From: an uncultured Clostridium sp.
GTDB taxonomy: Bacteria; Bacillota; Clostridia; TANB77; CAG-508
Length of the DNA: 30,079 nt
Assembly (NCBI GenBank): GCA_958413095.1
Contig: CATYUF010000020.1
Coordinates: 1-30,079 of the forward strand
Direction: 5' to 3'
The position numbers and the translations under genes were made by a program. This document shows, piece after piece, positions 1-9,095 of the stretch (position 1 is its first letter; every line of letters begins with the position of its first letter). The notes beneath the pieces were generated by a model that saw only the letters and a list, made by a program, of their open reading frames with translations, was not told the origin of the DNA and did not search any database.

Positions 1-22
1 TAAGCAAAGGAGAAATAATTAA

Positions 23-1609
23 ATGCAAGAGAAAAAAGGTTATGTTAGTTTTGTACTTCATGCTCACCTTCCATTTATTCATCATCCAGAAAGTGATGAC
101 TATTTAGAGGAGTCTTGGTTGTATGAAGCTATTTCTGAAACATATATACCATTATTAACAAATTTTCAAAAATTAGTAGATGAAGGAGTCAATTTTAGAA
201 TAACAATGTCTATGACACCTCCTCTACTTTCTATGTTAGATAACAAATTACTACAAAAAAAATATATTAATTACTTAAAAAAATTAATAGAATTATCAGA
301 AAAAGAAATTAAAAGAACTGCTGGTGATGAAAGATTAAATAAACTTTCTCACTATTATTTTGAGAGATATTCTAATGACCTCCATCTATTCAAAGATGTT
401 TATAATTGTAATTTAATAAATGCTTTTAAACATTTTCAAGATATTGGTGTTTTGGAAATAATCACTTGTGGTGCTACCCATGGTTATTTTCCTATTTTAT
501 ATGTAAATGAAAAAACAGTAAAAGCTCAAATTGCAGTTGGAGTGCAAACATATGAAAGATATTTTGGCAAAAAACCTAGAGGTATTTGGCTTCCTGAATG
601 TGGATATGTACCTGAAGCAGATAAATATTTAAAAGAGTTTGGAATTGATTATATTATAACAGAATCTCATGGAATTTTATATGCTGACCCTACGCCACTT
701 TATGGAACTTTTGCACCTATTGTCTCACCTGAAGGAGTTATCGCTTTTGGTAGGGATATTGAATCTTCTAGACAAGTATGGAGCTCAATAAATGGTTATC
801 CTGGTGATTTCAATTATCGTGAATTTTACCGTGATATAGGTTATGAAGCTGATTATGATTATATAAAACCATATATTGCACATAACGGAGTTAGAGTTCA
901 TACTGGTATTAAATATTATAGAATTACTGGAAAAAGTGAATTTAAAGATTATTATAATGTCCAATGGGCTAAAGATTCTGCTGAGAAACAAGCTGGTCAT
1001 TTCTTAGATTCTAGAAATTCTCAAATAGCCAATTTAGCTCAATATACAGAAAACCCACCTATTGTTTTATGTCCTTATGATGCTGAATTATATGGTCATT
1101 GGTGGTATGAAGGACCTTATTGGTTATATATTTTATTTAAGAAAATTTATTATGATGATTGCAATTTTGAATTAATAACACCTTCAGAATATATTGATAA
1201 ATATCCAAACATGCAAGTTGCTTCTCCTTGTAGGTCAAGTTGGGGTGCAAATGGATATAGTGAAGTTTGGTTAAATCCTACAAATGACTATGCACATAGA
1301 CATTTACATGTTGCAGGTGATAGAATGTGTGAATTAGCCCAAACTTTCCCAAATAGTAAAGGTTTAAGAAAAAAAGCTCTTAATCAATGTGCTAGAGAAT
1401 TATTACTTGCTCAAAGTAGTGATTGGTTATTTATTATTACAAATGGCACAATGGTTGATTATGCTAAAAAAAGAATAAAAGACCACATTGGTAGATTTAC
1501 TAAATTATATAATCAAATTAAAGCTGATGAAATTGATGAAGACTTTTTAGATGATATTTCTGAGAAAGATTGTGTATTTCCTGACATTGATTATATGATT
1601 TATTATTAA
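23..1609 (+). CDS. GH57 family 1,4-alpha-glucan branching enzyme
   Basis: This 528-residue protein looks like a glycoside hydrolase family 57 enzyme of the DUF1957/branching-enzyme subgroup, which forms alpha-1,6 branches in glycogen-like glucans in the cytoplasm. The N-terminal HAHLPF motif (residues 13-18) is the first GH57 signature. WLPECGY around residue 192 supplies the expected nucleophile Glu192, and the YDAELYGHWW block supplies the expected acid/base Asp353. A helical C-terminal domain with conserved Trp residues follows, and the length matches the family. There is no signal peptide. The ATG is preceded by an AAAGGAG site at about 5-12. It is a single + strand gene closed by a strong terminator, and whatever lies upstream is outside the window. 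Amylopullulanase-like GH57 activity is an alternative, but the C-terminal region favours branching enzyme. Confidence 0.88.
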   Translation: MQEKKGYVSFVLHAHLPFIHHPESDDYLEESWLYEAISETYIPLLTNFQKLVDEGVNFRITMSMTPPLLSMLDNKLLQKKYINYLKKLIELSEKEIKRTAGDERLNKLSHYYFERYSNDLHLFKDVYNCNLINAFKHFQDIGVLEIITCGATHGYFPILYVNEKTVKAQIAVGVQTYERYFGKKPRGIWLPECGYVPEADKYLKEFGIDYIITESHGILYADPTPLYGTFAPIVSPEGVIAFGRDIESSRQVWSSINGYPGDFNYREFYRDIGYEADYDYIKPYIAHNGVRVHTGIKYYRITGKSEFKDYYNVQWAKDSAEKQAGHFLDSRNSQIANLAQYTENPPIVLCPYDAELYGHWWYEGPYWLYILFKKIYYDDCNFELITPSEYIDKYPNMQVASPCRSSWGANGYSEVWLNPTNDYAHRHLHVAGDRMCELAQTFPNSKGLRKKALNQCARELLLAQSSDWLFIITNGTMVDYAKKRIKDHIGRFTKLYNQIKADEIDEDFLDDISEKDCVFPDIDYMIYY

Positions 1610-1623
1610 TAACTTATAATTTG

Positions 1624-1664
1624 AAAACTAACAAGCTAATTGTTATAATTGGCTTGTTAGTTTT
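1624..1664 (+). terminator. Intrinsic terminator of the GH57 gene
   Basis: A perfect 13-bp inverted repeat (AAAACTAACAAGC at 1624-1636 with GCTTGTTAGTTTT at 1652-1664) has a 15-nt loop and ends in TTTT. It begins 14 bases after the GH57 stop codon. The A-tract on the left arm could let it work on both strands, but no - strand gene ends here. Confidence 0.85.
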
Positions 1665-1921
1665 ATATTATAACTTTGTTACTAACAATAAAATTTTAAT
1701 TCTTCTTTTTATATTTATAACTTGCAATTTAAAAACTATTGTATCAATCCTATATTCCTATACTCTTTTAAAAGCAACTTTTATTTTTCTATGTAAAATT
1801 TTTTATTTATTCAGTATTTAAAACATCTAAATCACAAATTACATTTTTAATCATATTATAAGGTATAGATTTTTATTTTTTTGTAGATACTAATTTTAAT
1901 TAGAAAGGGGTAATTTTGAAT
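1665..1921. other. AT-rich gap before ytxC
   Basis: No gene is supported here. An open frame starting from TTG at 1621 runs through the terminator hairpin, has no ribosome binding site and encodes only a low-complexity hydrophobic stretch. The ribosome binding site for ytxC is AAAGGGG at 1904-1910. A promoter for ytxC should lie here, but no convincing -35/-10 pair could be picked. Confidence 0.5.
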
Positions 1922-2791
1922 ATGAAATCTTTATGCATAAAAACAAACAATATAAAATTGCTAGAGTATCTACTAAATGAATTAAAATACAGTAACTTAA
2001 AAGAAGTTTGTTTCTCTACGAATAAATTCAAACATTACCATAATATTATTATTCATTATTTAGGAAATACTCCTAATGAGTTTTATTCTAAGTTAAGTAA
2101 TATATTATCGTTTTTAGTTGTTGATGAATTAGAAGATTCTATTTTAGAAAAAATTATTCTTCAAAATTACTTTTACTTTAATTATGATGAAAGAAAAGAA
2201 ATATTAAATTATTACTATTCTATTTTATCAGAGGATTATTATGAAAAATTTGAATCTAAGTTCTCTAGCTTATATAATAGTTTTTTAGAATATATCTCTG
2301 AAAATAAATGTTTAGTTTTAAATGGATTTCTAAATTTTAGAATACAAGGATATTACAAAATTCTAAATGAAATTATTAATGAATCCGTAAATTTATATTT
2401 AATGGAAAAAGAATATAAAGAATTTATATCCTTATTAAGATTTTATATTAATTCTCAATCTAGTAATAGTAGCATTGTTCATTTGATTTGCAATTCTAAT
2501 GAAAATGTTTTAATTGATGAAAATAAAAATATTATAAATATATATGATGAAGTTTTTAATGCCAAATATTTAAGCGATATATCTTTTTCTTCTAATGATT
2601 ATATTTTAAACACATTACTTAATTTATTACCAAAAAAAATATATATTCACTTATTAGATAATTCTATTAATGAATTTATCACTACTTTACAATTAGTGTT
2701 TGAAAATCGAGTTGAATTATGTGTCGATTGTGATATTTGCAAGTTATATAAAAATAAAAATATGGAAAAAGGACTATCCTATAATATATAA
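1922..2791 (+). CDS. ytxC: YtxC-family putative sporulation protein
   Basis: This is a protein of about 290 residues, rich in Asn, Ile, Leu and Tyr, with no signal peptide or clear membrane segment. The central region (a GFLNFRIQGYY-like stretch followed by an LMEKEYKEFISLLRFYI-like stretch) resembles the conserved core of the YtxC family, which is restricted to endospore formers and has no known biochemical activity. The C-terminal Cys-x-x-Cys-x-x-Cys cluster (CVDCDIC) is seen directly and could bind a metal, which is inference. The start is ambiguous: TTG at 1916 lies 5 bases from AAAGGGG and ATG at 1922 lies 11 bases from it, and ATG is preferred here. The gene stands alone and converges on the - strand gene ending at 2818. 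Family assignment is from recalled sequence character, not a profile search. Confidence 0.68.
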   Translation: MKSLCIKTNNIKLLEYLLNELKYSNLKEVCFSTNKFKHYHNIIIHYLGNTPNEFYSKLSNILSFLVVDELEDSILEKIILQNYFYFNYDERKEILNYYYSILSEDYYEKFESKFSSLYNSFLEYISENKCLVLNGFLNFRIQGYYKILNEIINESVNLYLMEKEYKEFISLLRFYINSQSSNSSIVHLICNSNENVLIDENKNIINIYDEVFNAKYLSDISFSSNDYILNTLLNLLPKKIYIHLLDNSINEFITTLQLVFENRVELCVDCDICKLYKNKNMEKGLSYNI

Positions 2792-2810
2792 ATATTAGTA
2801 CAGTCCTTTT
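2767..2810. terminator. Bidirectional terminator between convergent genes
   Basis: AAAAGGACT (2767-2775) pairs with AGTCCTTTT (2802-2810). The left arm overlaps the last codons of ytxC. On the + strand the hairpin runs into TTTT, and on the - strand it runs into a T-tract as well, so it can stop both ytxC and the convergent gene at 2818-3678. Confidence 0.6.
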
Positions 2811-2817
2811 ATCCAAA

Positions 2818-3678
2818 TTATTCAAACATAGTTTCTAAAGAATTCATTGCATCTTCAAGTCCTGGTAATAAAGACATTATTACATCTTCATTAACTTTTA
2901 CTTTCCATTTTCCCTCTTGTTTTTCTAATTCTAATTCTCTCTTTTCTGTAATAGTTTGTATTGAATCATTTTTTAATTCTTCCAATAAATATTGTTCTTG
3001 TTTTTCTTCACTAATTGCTTCTCCACCCATAGCTACTTTTACAACTTTTTTCATAAAGTTTGTCATTATTGTTTTGAAATCTTTATTGGTAATTTCTACT
3101 TCTACTTTTGCTACATTATCTTCCTTGCTTAAGTTTACTATTTTCCATTCTAATTTATTAAAAAGTAATTGCTTTCCTTCTTTTTCTATTTCATTACCGT
3201 CTGTTTCATTTATGTCATCTAATTCCTCTAAATTAGTCACATATTTATTAACTGCTTGAAAATCCCCTGTTTTTAAAGAGTTAAATAGTCCCTCAACAGT
3301 TTTTTCTGGTGAACTTGGTAATACTATAAAAGCCATAATTAATGCTAATGCAATAACAAGTAAAGCAACTCCTCCTACCCAATATCCTACTTTAGATTTT
3401 CCTTTTTGTTTTTTATCCTTGTTTGCTTTGTTATTTTTTTCTGCTTTGTTGTCTTTTTTACTTGCTTCTTTTTCTTTCTTTGTCTCTGCTTTTATTGTTT
3501 CAGTAGCTGCTTTTTTAAATTTAGGTTCATCAATTGATTTTGCATCATTTGCTTTTTCTTTAACTGGTGCTTTTTCTTGTTTTTTTACTTCTTTGCTGTC
3601 TTTTTTACTTTCCTCTATTTTTGATTCTTTCTTTTCTACTTTTTCTTCTAATTTTTCCTTCTTTTCTTGATTTTCCAT
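2818..3678 (-). CDS. Single-pass membrane protein, Lys/Glu-rich N-terminus
   Basis: This 286-residue protein has three visible parts. Residues 1-96 are almost entirely Lys, Glu, Ala, Ser and Asp and are predicted disordered or coiled. A hydrophobic segment at about 97-120 is one transmembrane helix. An outside domain at about 121-286 begins PEKTVEGLFNSLKTGDF, which resembles DUF4878/lipoprotein-type small domains that often pack against cell-surface partners. By the positive-inside rule the charged N-terminal tail should be cytoplasmic. The ATG follows an AGAGG site at a spacing of about 8. The gene is separated from the HTH protein upstream (ending at 3819) by 140 bases, so co-transcription is uncertain. 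The function is unknown. Confidence 0.72.
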   Translation of the reverse strand: MENQEKKEKLEEKVEKKESKIEESKKDSKEVKKQEKAPVKEKANDAKSIDEPKFKKAATETIKAETKKEKEASKKDNKAEKNNKANKDKKQKGKSKVGYWVGGVALLVIALALIMAFIVLPSSPEKTVEGLFNSLKTGDFQAVNKYVTNLEELDDINETDGNEIEKEGKQLLFNKLEWKIVNLSKEDNVAKVEVEITNKDFKTIMTNFMKKVVKVAMGGEAISEEKQEQYLLEELKNDSIQTITEKRELELEKQEGKWKVKVNEDVIMSLLPGLEDAMNSLETMFE

Positions 3679-3818
3679 AAAAAAACCTCTTTTCTTTTCA
3701 TAATTTTATTAAATTATATCCTAAATAATCTCAAAATTCAACAGTTTTTTATTTTTTAAAATATTTCTTATATTTTACCAAAATTTTAATTATTAAATAT
3801 TTTGGTTGTAATCCTATA

Positions 3819-4286
3819 TTATCTTCCTACTTGTTGAGCTTTATTTACAAAAAAGTAAAAAGCAAATATTAAAGCTAATGCCAAAAATATTGTAGTTGCC
3901 CAATATGCTATTTTTAATGACAATCCTGTAAAATAACATATCCATTTAATTATTCTAATATTAATTCCATTACTTTGCTTTGTAAAGCTATTATTCTTAG
4001 CATTTATAAATATCTCCGCAGGTATTACATATATTTGTGCTAATTTATATATTGTTTCTGTATTAGGATATTCTAAACCTAAGTCCCATTTCTTTAATTC
4101 TTTCTCTTTTACTATCTCTCCTAGTTTATTTAATTCTTGCATTAAATGTATGTATGTCCAATTTTTTTCTTCTCTTAATTTAATTAATAATTCTTCAATG
4201 GTTAAATCTTCTAAACTATTTTTTTCATTTTCAGTATTATTTTCTGAATTTTCCTTTTTTTCTTCTTTTTTTATAAAAACACCCAT
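3819..4286 (-). CDS. Membrane-anchored helix-turn-helix (XRE-like) protein
   Basis: This 155-residue protein has a charged N-terminus, then a region at about 33-94 that fits an XRE/Cro-type helix-turn-helix: a LREEKNWTYIHLMQEL first part and, later, an ELKKWDLGLEYPNTETIYKLAQIYVIP part. Such 'W-E/D-x-G-x-x-x-P' spacing is typical of the third helix of that fold. A hydrophobic C-terminal stretch, strongest at about 126-147, is a transmembrane helix, so the DNA-binding domain would be held at the membrane facing the cytoplasm. The ATG is preceded by AAGGA at about 10 bases. The targets are unknown. It sits downstream of the gpr terminator and likely has its own promoter. Confidence 0.68.
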   Translation of the reverse strand: MGVFIKKEEKKENSENNTENEKNSLEDLTIEELLIKLREEKNWTYIHLMQELNKLGEIVKEKELKKWDLGLEYPNTETIYKLAQIYVIPAEIFINAKNNSFTKQSNGINIRIIKWICYFTGLSLKIAYWATTIFLALALIFAFYFFVNKAQQVGR

Positions 4287-4340
4287 AATATCAATTCCTT
4301 CTTTTCCTATTTTATAATAAAATTATATCAATATAAAAAG

Positions 4341-4368
4341 GGTATTGCAATAAATTTATCACAATACC
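4341..4368 (-). terminator. Intrinsic terminator of uvrA-gpr
   Basis: GGTATTG (4341-4347) pairs with CAATACC (4362-4368), and the AT-rich loop is itself self-complementary. Read on the - strand, the stem is followed by CTTTTTATAT. It lies about 60 bases beyond the gpr stop. Confidence 0.8.
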
Positions 4369-4428
4369 TTAAATAATTAGTTACTATATAATAGTTTTTA
4401 CAAATTAGCCACTGAAAATAGTTAATAA

Positions 4429-5364
4429 TTATACTGATTGATTAATTCCATTAGCTACAATTTTAGTCATATTTTCTATTAGCTCGTCTATTTCTTTTGG
4501 AGTTACAATTAGATTATATTCCTTAGGGATTAAAGCTTCTTTTATCTCTTCATAATTATCCTCTTCTTTTAACCTATTTAAGTAATCATTAGATTTTGCT
4601 TCTTCTTGAAGTTTTTCGATAAATAAGTCCAAACTATCATTTACCAGTACTGCTGTTTCCACTACTGTTGGTATTCCTATCGCTACAACTGGTATTCCTA
4701 AACTATTTTTACTTATTTCACTTCTTGTATTTCCAACACCTGCCCCTGGCACTATTCCCGTATCAGATATTTGAACTGTGCTACTTATTCTTTCAATACT
4801 TCTAGAAGCTAAGGCATCTATTACTATCAATAATTTAGGATTAATATTATCTACTATACCTTTTAATATTTCAACAGTTTCTATTCCTGTTGTTCCTAAT
4901 ACCCCTGGTGATATAGCACTAACCATTCTTGTTCCCTCTTCTACATATTGTGGTAAATAATTTATTATATGCCTTGTAACTTCGATATCATTAATTACTT
5001 TTGGACCTAAACTATCAGGTGTAACATATATATTTCCTAATCCTACTACTAAAATCTCTCCTTGCTTATCTATATGATTGTCTATAATTTTTCCTAATTC
5101 TCTTGAAACAACTGTCGCTGCCTTTTCTAATTCTTCCTCTTGTGCTATTTTTAATCCTCTTATATCAACTGTAACATAGGTTCCTACTGGCTTTCCTATT
5201 GCTTTTTCGCCTTCTTCATTTGTTATTTTTACTCTTTCTACTCTTAAATTCTCATCTATTTCTTCTTGCTCACTTTCAACTCCGTTAATTTGTCCTTCCA
5301 CATTGTTTGCTTTTTGATATATGTCTCTTCTTTCTGATGCTAAGTCTGTTCTAAAATTATACAT
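4429..5364 (-). CDS. gpr: GPR germination protease (peptidase A25)
   Basis: GPR degrades small acid-soluble spore proteins on germination, freeing spore DNA and supplying amino acids. The family core is clear: FRTDLA near the N-terminus, LVVGLGNIYVTPDSLGP, VIDALASRS and ISDTGIVPGAGVGN. The two Asp residues in TPDSLGP and VIDALA are 66 residues apart, which matches the spacing of the essential Asp127/Asp193 pair of the Bacillus megaterium enzyme. The start is set at ATG 5364, giving 311 residues. A GGAGG site at 5373-5377 lies 8 bases upstream, and an upstream in-frame TTG at 5379 overlaps that site and is rejected. This leaves only about three residues before the FRTDLA motif. The gene follows uvrA by 80 bases and is probably co-transcribed. 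Confidence 0.95.
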   Translation of the reverse strand: MYNFRTDLASERRDIYQKANNVEGQINGVESEQEEIDENLRVERVKITNEEGEKAIGKPVGTYVTVDIRGLKIAQEEELEKAATVVSRELGKIIDNHIDKQGEILVVGLGNIYVTPDSLGPKVINDIEVTRHIINYLPQYVEEGTRMVSAISPGVLGTTGIETVEILKGIVDNINPKLLIVIDALASRSIERISSTVQISDTGIVPGAGVGNTRSEISKNSLGIPVVAIGIPTVVETAVLVNDSLDLFIEKLQEEAKSNDYLNRLKEEDNYEEIKEALIPKEYNLIVTPKEIDELIENMTKIVANGINQSV

Positions 5365-5444
5365 TACCAATACCTCCAATAGTATTAGTTTTTATTTTAT
5401 AAGAGTTTTTATTCATAAATTCAATAAATTTTCAATTTTACTTC

Positions 5445-8273
5445 TTATTCAAGATATTTCGCTAAAAACTTTCCTGTATAACTTCTTTCATTCTTACAAA
5501 TTTGTTCAGGAGTTCCTACTGCTATTATTTCTCCACCATTTTCTCCACCTTCTGGTCCTAAATCTATTATATGGTCACAAGTTTTTATTAGGTCTAAATT
5601 ATGTTCTATAACAATAATTGTATTTCCTGTATCAACTAATCTTTGTAATATTTCTACTAATTTATGCACATCTGCTATGTGAAGTCCAGTAGTTGGTTCG
5701 TCTAATATATATAAAGTTTTTCCGGTTGCTCTTTTTGATAATTCTGTTGCAAGTTTAACTCTTTGTGCTTCTCCTCCTGATAAAGTTGTTGATGGTTGTC
5801 CTAATTTTATATAGCTTAATCCTACATCATATAAAGTTTGAAGCTTTTGCTTTATTTTTGGTATTTTATCAAAGAACTCTAAAGCCTCTTCTACTGTCAT
5901 ATCTAATACATCTGCTATTGTTTTTCCTTTATATTTTACTTCTAATGTCTCTCTATTGTATCTTTTTCCTTTACATACTTCACATGGTACATAAATATCT
6001 GGTAAAAAGTGCATTTCTATTTTATGAACACCATCACCATTACAACTTTCACACCTTCCACCTGGTACATTAAAACTAAATCTTCCTTTTTGATATCCTC
6101 TTAACTTTGCTTCTTCTGTTGCTGCAAATATATCTCTTATTAAATCAAAAACTCCTGTATAAGTTGCTGGGTTTGAACGAGGTGTTCTTCCTATTGGTGA
6201 TTGGTCTATATTTATAATTTTATCTACTTGTTCCATTCCTTTTATGCCTTTACATTTTCCTGGTTTTTCATTAGAGCCATTTAATTCTTTTGCAATAGAC
6301 TTATATAAAACTTCATTTACTAATGTTGATTTTCCTGAACCAGATACTCCTGTTACACAGTTAAATACTCCTAGTGGAAATTTTACACTTACATTTTTCA
6401 AGTTATTTTCTGTTGCACCTTGTACTTCAATTACTTTTGATTTTAATGCTTTTCTTCTTTTTTTAGGTACTGGTATTTTTAATCTTCCACTTAAATATTT
6501 TCCAGTTATAGATTTTTCTACATTTTTTATTTCTTCTGCTGTTCCTTGAGCCATAACTTGTCCACCATGTGTACCTGCTCCTGGTCCTATATCAATTACT
6601 TGGTCTGCTGCATACATAGTGTCTTCGTCATGTTCTACTACTATTAATGTATTTCCTAAATCTCTTAATTTTTTTAGTGTTGCTAAGAGTCTATCATTAT
6701 CTCTTTGATGTAATCCTATACTTGGTTCATCTAAAATATATAATACTCCTGTTAATCCTGAGCCTATTTGCGTTGCTAATCTAATTCTTTGTGCTTCTCC
6801 TCCTGATAAAGTTCCTGCACTTCTTGATAATGTTAAATATTCTAGTCCTACATCTATTAAAAATTGTAGTCTTTGATGAATTTCTTTTAGTATTAAATCT
6901 GAAATCATTGCTTCTGTTTTATTTAAAGTTAAATTATCTAAATAGACTTTGATTTTTCCTATTGACATTTCTGTTAATTCATTAATATTTTTATCACCTA
7001 TTTTTATTGATAAAATCTCTGGTTTTAATCTTGCTCCATTACATTCATTACAAGGTGAATTACTCATATACATTTCGTAAAAATCTCTCATTCCTTGCGA
7101 TTTAGTTTCATTATGTCGTCTGTCTAATGTTGGTATTACTCCTTCAAATGGTGCTTTAAATTTTCTTATTCCTGCTGGTGATTGATATTCAAAATCTATT
7201 TCTTCATTTCCTGTACCATATAATATTTTTTCTAGAAAATCTCTTGGCAAATCTTTTATTTTTTTATTTTTTATTTCTACACCATAATGTCTTCCTATAC
7301 TTTCAAAATACATTTTGGCCATAGTATCTCCTTTTTTCATTGTACTAGACCCAAATGCTTTTACCCCATCATATAAGGTTTTATTTTTATCTGGAATTAT
7401 TAAGTCTTCATCCATTTTCATTAAATATCCTATACCTGTGCATTTAGGACAAGCTCCCATAGGATTATTAAAAGAAAACATTCTTGGTGTTAATTCTGGA
7501 AAACTAAATCCACAATCAGGACAAGCATAATTACAGCTATATAATTTCTCTTTATCTCCTACTATATCTATTGTTACTAAATTATCTGCATGTTTTAAAG
7601 CAACTTCAACTGATTCTGCTAATCTACTAACTATATCTTCTTTTATTACTAATCTATCTACGATTAAATCAATATTATGTTTCTTTTTTCTATCAAGTTC
7701 TATATCGTCTGATAATTCATATATTTCTCCATCTATTCTTACTCTAACAAATCCATCTTTTTGAAATTCTTCTAATTGCTTAGTATATTCACCTTTTCTA
7801 CCTCTAACAACTGGTGCTAAAACTTGTATCCTTGTTCCTTCTTCTAATTCCATAATATTGTCTACAATTTGGTCTATTGTTTGTTTTTCTATTCTTTTTC
7901 CACAGTTTGGACAATATGGCACTCCTATTCGTGCATATAAAAGACGGATATAATCATATATTTCTGTTACTGTTCCTACTGTTGAACGAGGATTCTTTGA
8001 AGTTGTTTTTTGGTCAATAGAAATTGCAGGTGATAATCCTTCTATACTTTCTACATCTGGTTTTTCCATTAGTCCTAAAAATTGTCTTGCATATGATGAT
8101 AAACTTTCTACATATCTTCTTTGGCCTTCTGCATATAATGTATCAAAAGCTAATGAAGATTTTCCTGAACCTGACAGACCTGTTATTACAACTAATTTGT
8201 CTCTCGGTATTTCTAAATTTATATTTTTTAAGTTATGTTCTTTTGCTCCTTTTATAACAATTTTGTCATTCAT
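5445..8273 (-). CDS. uvrA: UvrABC excinuclease subunit A
   Basis: UvrA is the damage-sensing ATPase of nucleotide excision repair, acting as a dimer that loads UvrB onto lesions. The 942-residue length is standard. The two ABC modules are complete. Walker A GLSGSGKSS lies at about 32-40 and a second, GVSGSGKST, in the C-terminal half. Two LSGGEAQR signatures and two LDEP-containing Walker B regions are present. Zinc-binding cysteine pairs include CPNC (121-124), CPDC (251-254) with CPKC (275-278), and the CESC...CEVC module in the second half. The ATG follows GGAGG at about 8 bases. uvrB and uvrC are not in the window. No LexA-type GAAC...GTTC palindrome was seen upstream. Confidence 0.98.
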   Translation of the reverse strand: MNDKIVIKGAKEHNLKNINLEIPRDKLVVITGLSGSGKSSLAFDTLYAEGQRRYVESLSSYARQFLGLMEKPDVESIEGLSPAISIDQKTTSKNPRSTVGTVTEIYDYIRLLYARIGVPYCPNCGKRIEKQTIDQIVDNIMELEEGTRIQVLAPVVRGRKGEYTKQLEEFQKDGFVRVRIDGEIYELSDDIELDRKKKHNIDLIVDRLVIKEDIVSRLAESVEVALKHADNLVTIDIVGDKEKLYSCNYACPDCGFSFPELTPRMFSFNNPMGACPKCTGIGYLMKMDEDLIIPDKNKTLYDGVKAFGSSTMKKGDTMAKMYFESIGRHYGVEIKNKKIKDLPRDFLEKILYGTGNEEIDFEYQSPAGIRKFKAPFEGVIPTLDRRHNETKSQGMRDFYEMYMSNSPCNECNGARLKPEILSIKIGDKNINELTEMSIGKIKVYLDNLTLNKTEAMISDLILKEIHQRLQFLIDVGLEYLTLSRSAGTLSGGEAQRIRLATQIGSGLTGVLYILDEPSIGLHQRDNDRLLATLKKLRDLGNTLIVVEHDEDTMYAADQVIDIGPGAGTHGGQVMAQGTAEEIKNVEKSITGKYLSGRLKIPVPKKRRKALKSKVIEVQGATENNLKNVSVKFPLGVFNCVTGVSGSGKSTLVNEVLYKSIAKELNGSNEKPGKCKGIKGMEQVDKIINIDQSPIGRTPRSNPATYTGVFDLIRDIFAATEEAKLRGYQKGRFSFNVPGGRCESCNGDGVHKIEMHFLPDIYVPCEVCKGKRYNRETLEVKYKGKTIADVLDMTVEEALEFFDKIPKIKQKLQTLYDVGLSYIKLGQPSTTLSGGEAQRVKLATELSKRATGKTLYILDEPTTGLHIADVHKLVEILQRLVDTGNTIIVIEHNLDLIKTCDHIIDLGPEGGENGGEIIAVGTPEQICKNERSYTGKFLAKYLE

Positions 8274-8409
8274 ATAGAAATTCCTCCATTTTTATGTTCT
8301 TAATTTTTAATTATATATTCGATATTAAATTTTTAATTTTTTTATACACATATTAAATTATTTTTATTACAATTTATAGTATCACTTCATATTTTCATAT
8401 GATGTAATA

Positions 8410-8439
8410 AAAACAACTTTATATAAACAAAGTTGTTTT
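8410..8439 (-). terminator. Intrinsic terminator after gmk
   Basis: A perfect 11-bp stem (AAAACAACTTT at 8410-8420 with AAAGTTGTTTT at 8429-8439) and an 8-nt loop lie just after the gmk stop codon, with a T-run on the - strand. It separates the rsmE-gmk operon from uvrA, whose promoter should lie within 8274-8409. Confidence 0.82.
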
Positions 8440-8454
8440 TTACTATTTAAGTGT

Positions 8455-9027
8455 CTATTTATTTTCCTCTAATCTCTTTTCATTTTCTATTATTGTCATT
8501 ATAATTTGCACAGTTTTTTCTAAGTCATTGTTGACTAATACATAATCATATATATTAATTCTTGATTCTTCATAATCAAATCTATTTAATCTTAAGATTA
8601 TTTCTTCTGGCTTTGGTTTGTCAATTCTGTTTTCTAATCTATGACGCAATTCTTCTTTTGGAACTCTCAAAAAGATTGTAACTACTTTTGTATCTTGTCC
8701 TAAAAGCTCTTTTAAATGTTCTGTTCCATTTACATCAATATCTTTAACAATTATTTTTCCACTTGCTATTTTTTCATTTAATAATTTTCTTGAAGTTCCA
8801 TAATAATTGTTATGATGCACATCATATTCATAGAATTCCTTATTTTCTATCATTTCTTCAAATTCTTCTTTTGTTACGAAATGATATGTTCCTCCTTCTA
8901 CATCGCCTTCACGCATTGGTCTAGATGTATATGATGGAAGAGATTCTACATTTTCCATTCTTTTTATTAGTTCTTTTTTTATTGTATCTTTTCCTGCTCC
9001 TGCAACTCCTGATAATATTACTAACAT
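8455..9027 (-). CDS. gmk: Guanylate kinase
   Basis: This enzyme phosphorylates GMP or dGMP to the diphosphate using ATP. The P-loop GVAGAGKDT is at 7-15. GMP-binding elements include SYTSRPMREGD (32-42), GGTYHF (45-50) and an EYDVHHNNYYGT block (67-78), followed by the conserved DIDVNG (97-102). The length of 190 residues is typical. Two departures from the usual sequence are Asp after the P-loop Lys, where Gly or Ser is common, and TSR in place of TTR. The match over the rest of the protein is good, so the activity is likely intact. It is the last gene of its operon, after rpoZ. Confidence 0.93.
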   Translation of the reverse strand: MLVILSGVAGAGKDTIKKELIKRMENVESLPSYTSRPMREGDVEGGTYHFVTKEEFEEMIENKEFYEYDVHHNNYYGTSRKLLNEKIASGKIIVKDIDVNGTEHLKELLGQDTKVVTIFLRVPKEELRHRLENRIDKPKPEEIILRLNRFDYEESRINIYDYVLVNNDLEKTVQIIMTIIENEKRLEENK

Positions 9028-9095
9028 TTTTATTTACTCCTTTTGCTCTTTTCTTTTTTAGTTTATCGCTATTTTTTGTTTTTCTTCTAATTATC

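Noticed and set aside
1621..1821. 66-codon + strand ORF after the GH57 gene
   Set aside because: It starts with TTG, has no ribosome binding site, runs through a terminator hairpin and is low-complexity hydrophobic sequence.
3419..3670. 83-codon + strand ORF opposite the Lys/Glu-rich protein
   Set aside because: It is the complement of Lys/Glu codons, giving a Phe/Leu/Ser-rich shadow. Similar shadows occur opposite rpoA, uvrA, gmk and ribosomal genes.
8274..8409. LexA-type operator upstream of uvrA
   Set aside because: No GAAC-N4-GTTC palindrome was found, and no promoter could be picked with confidence.
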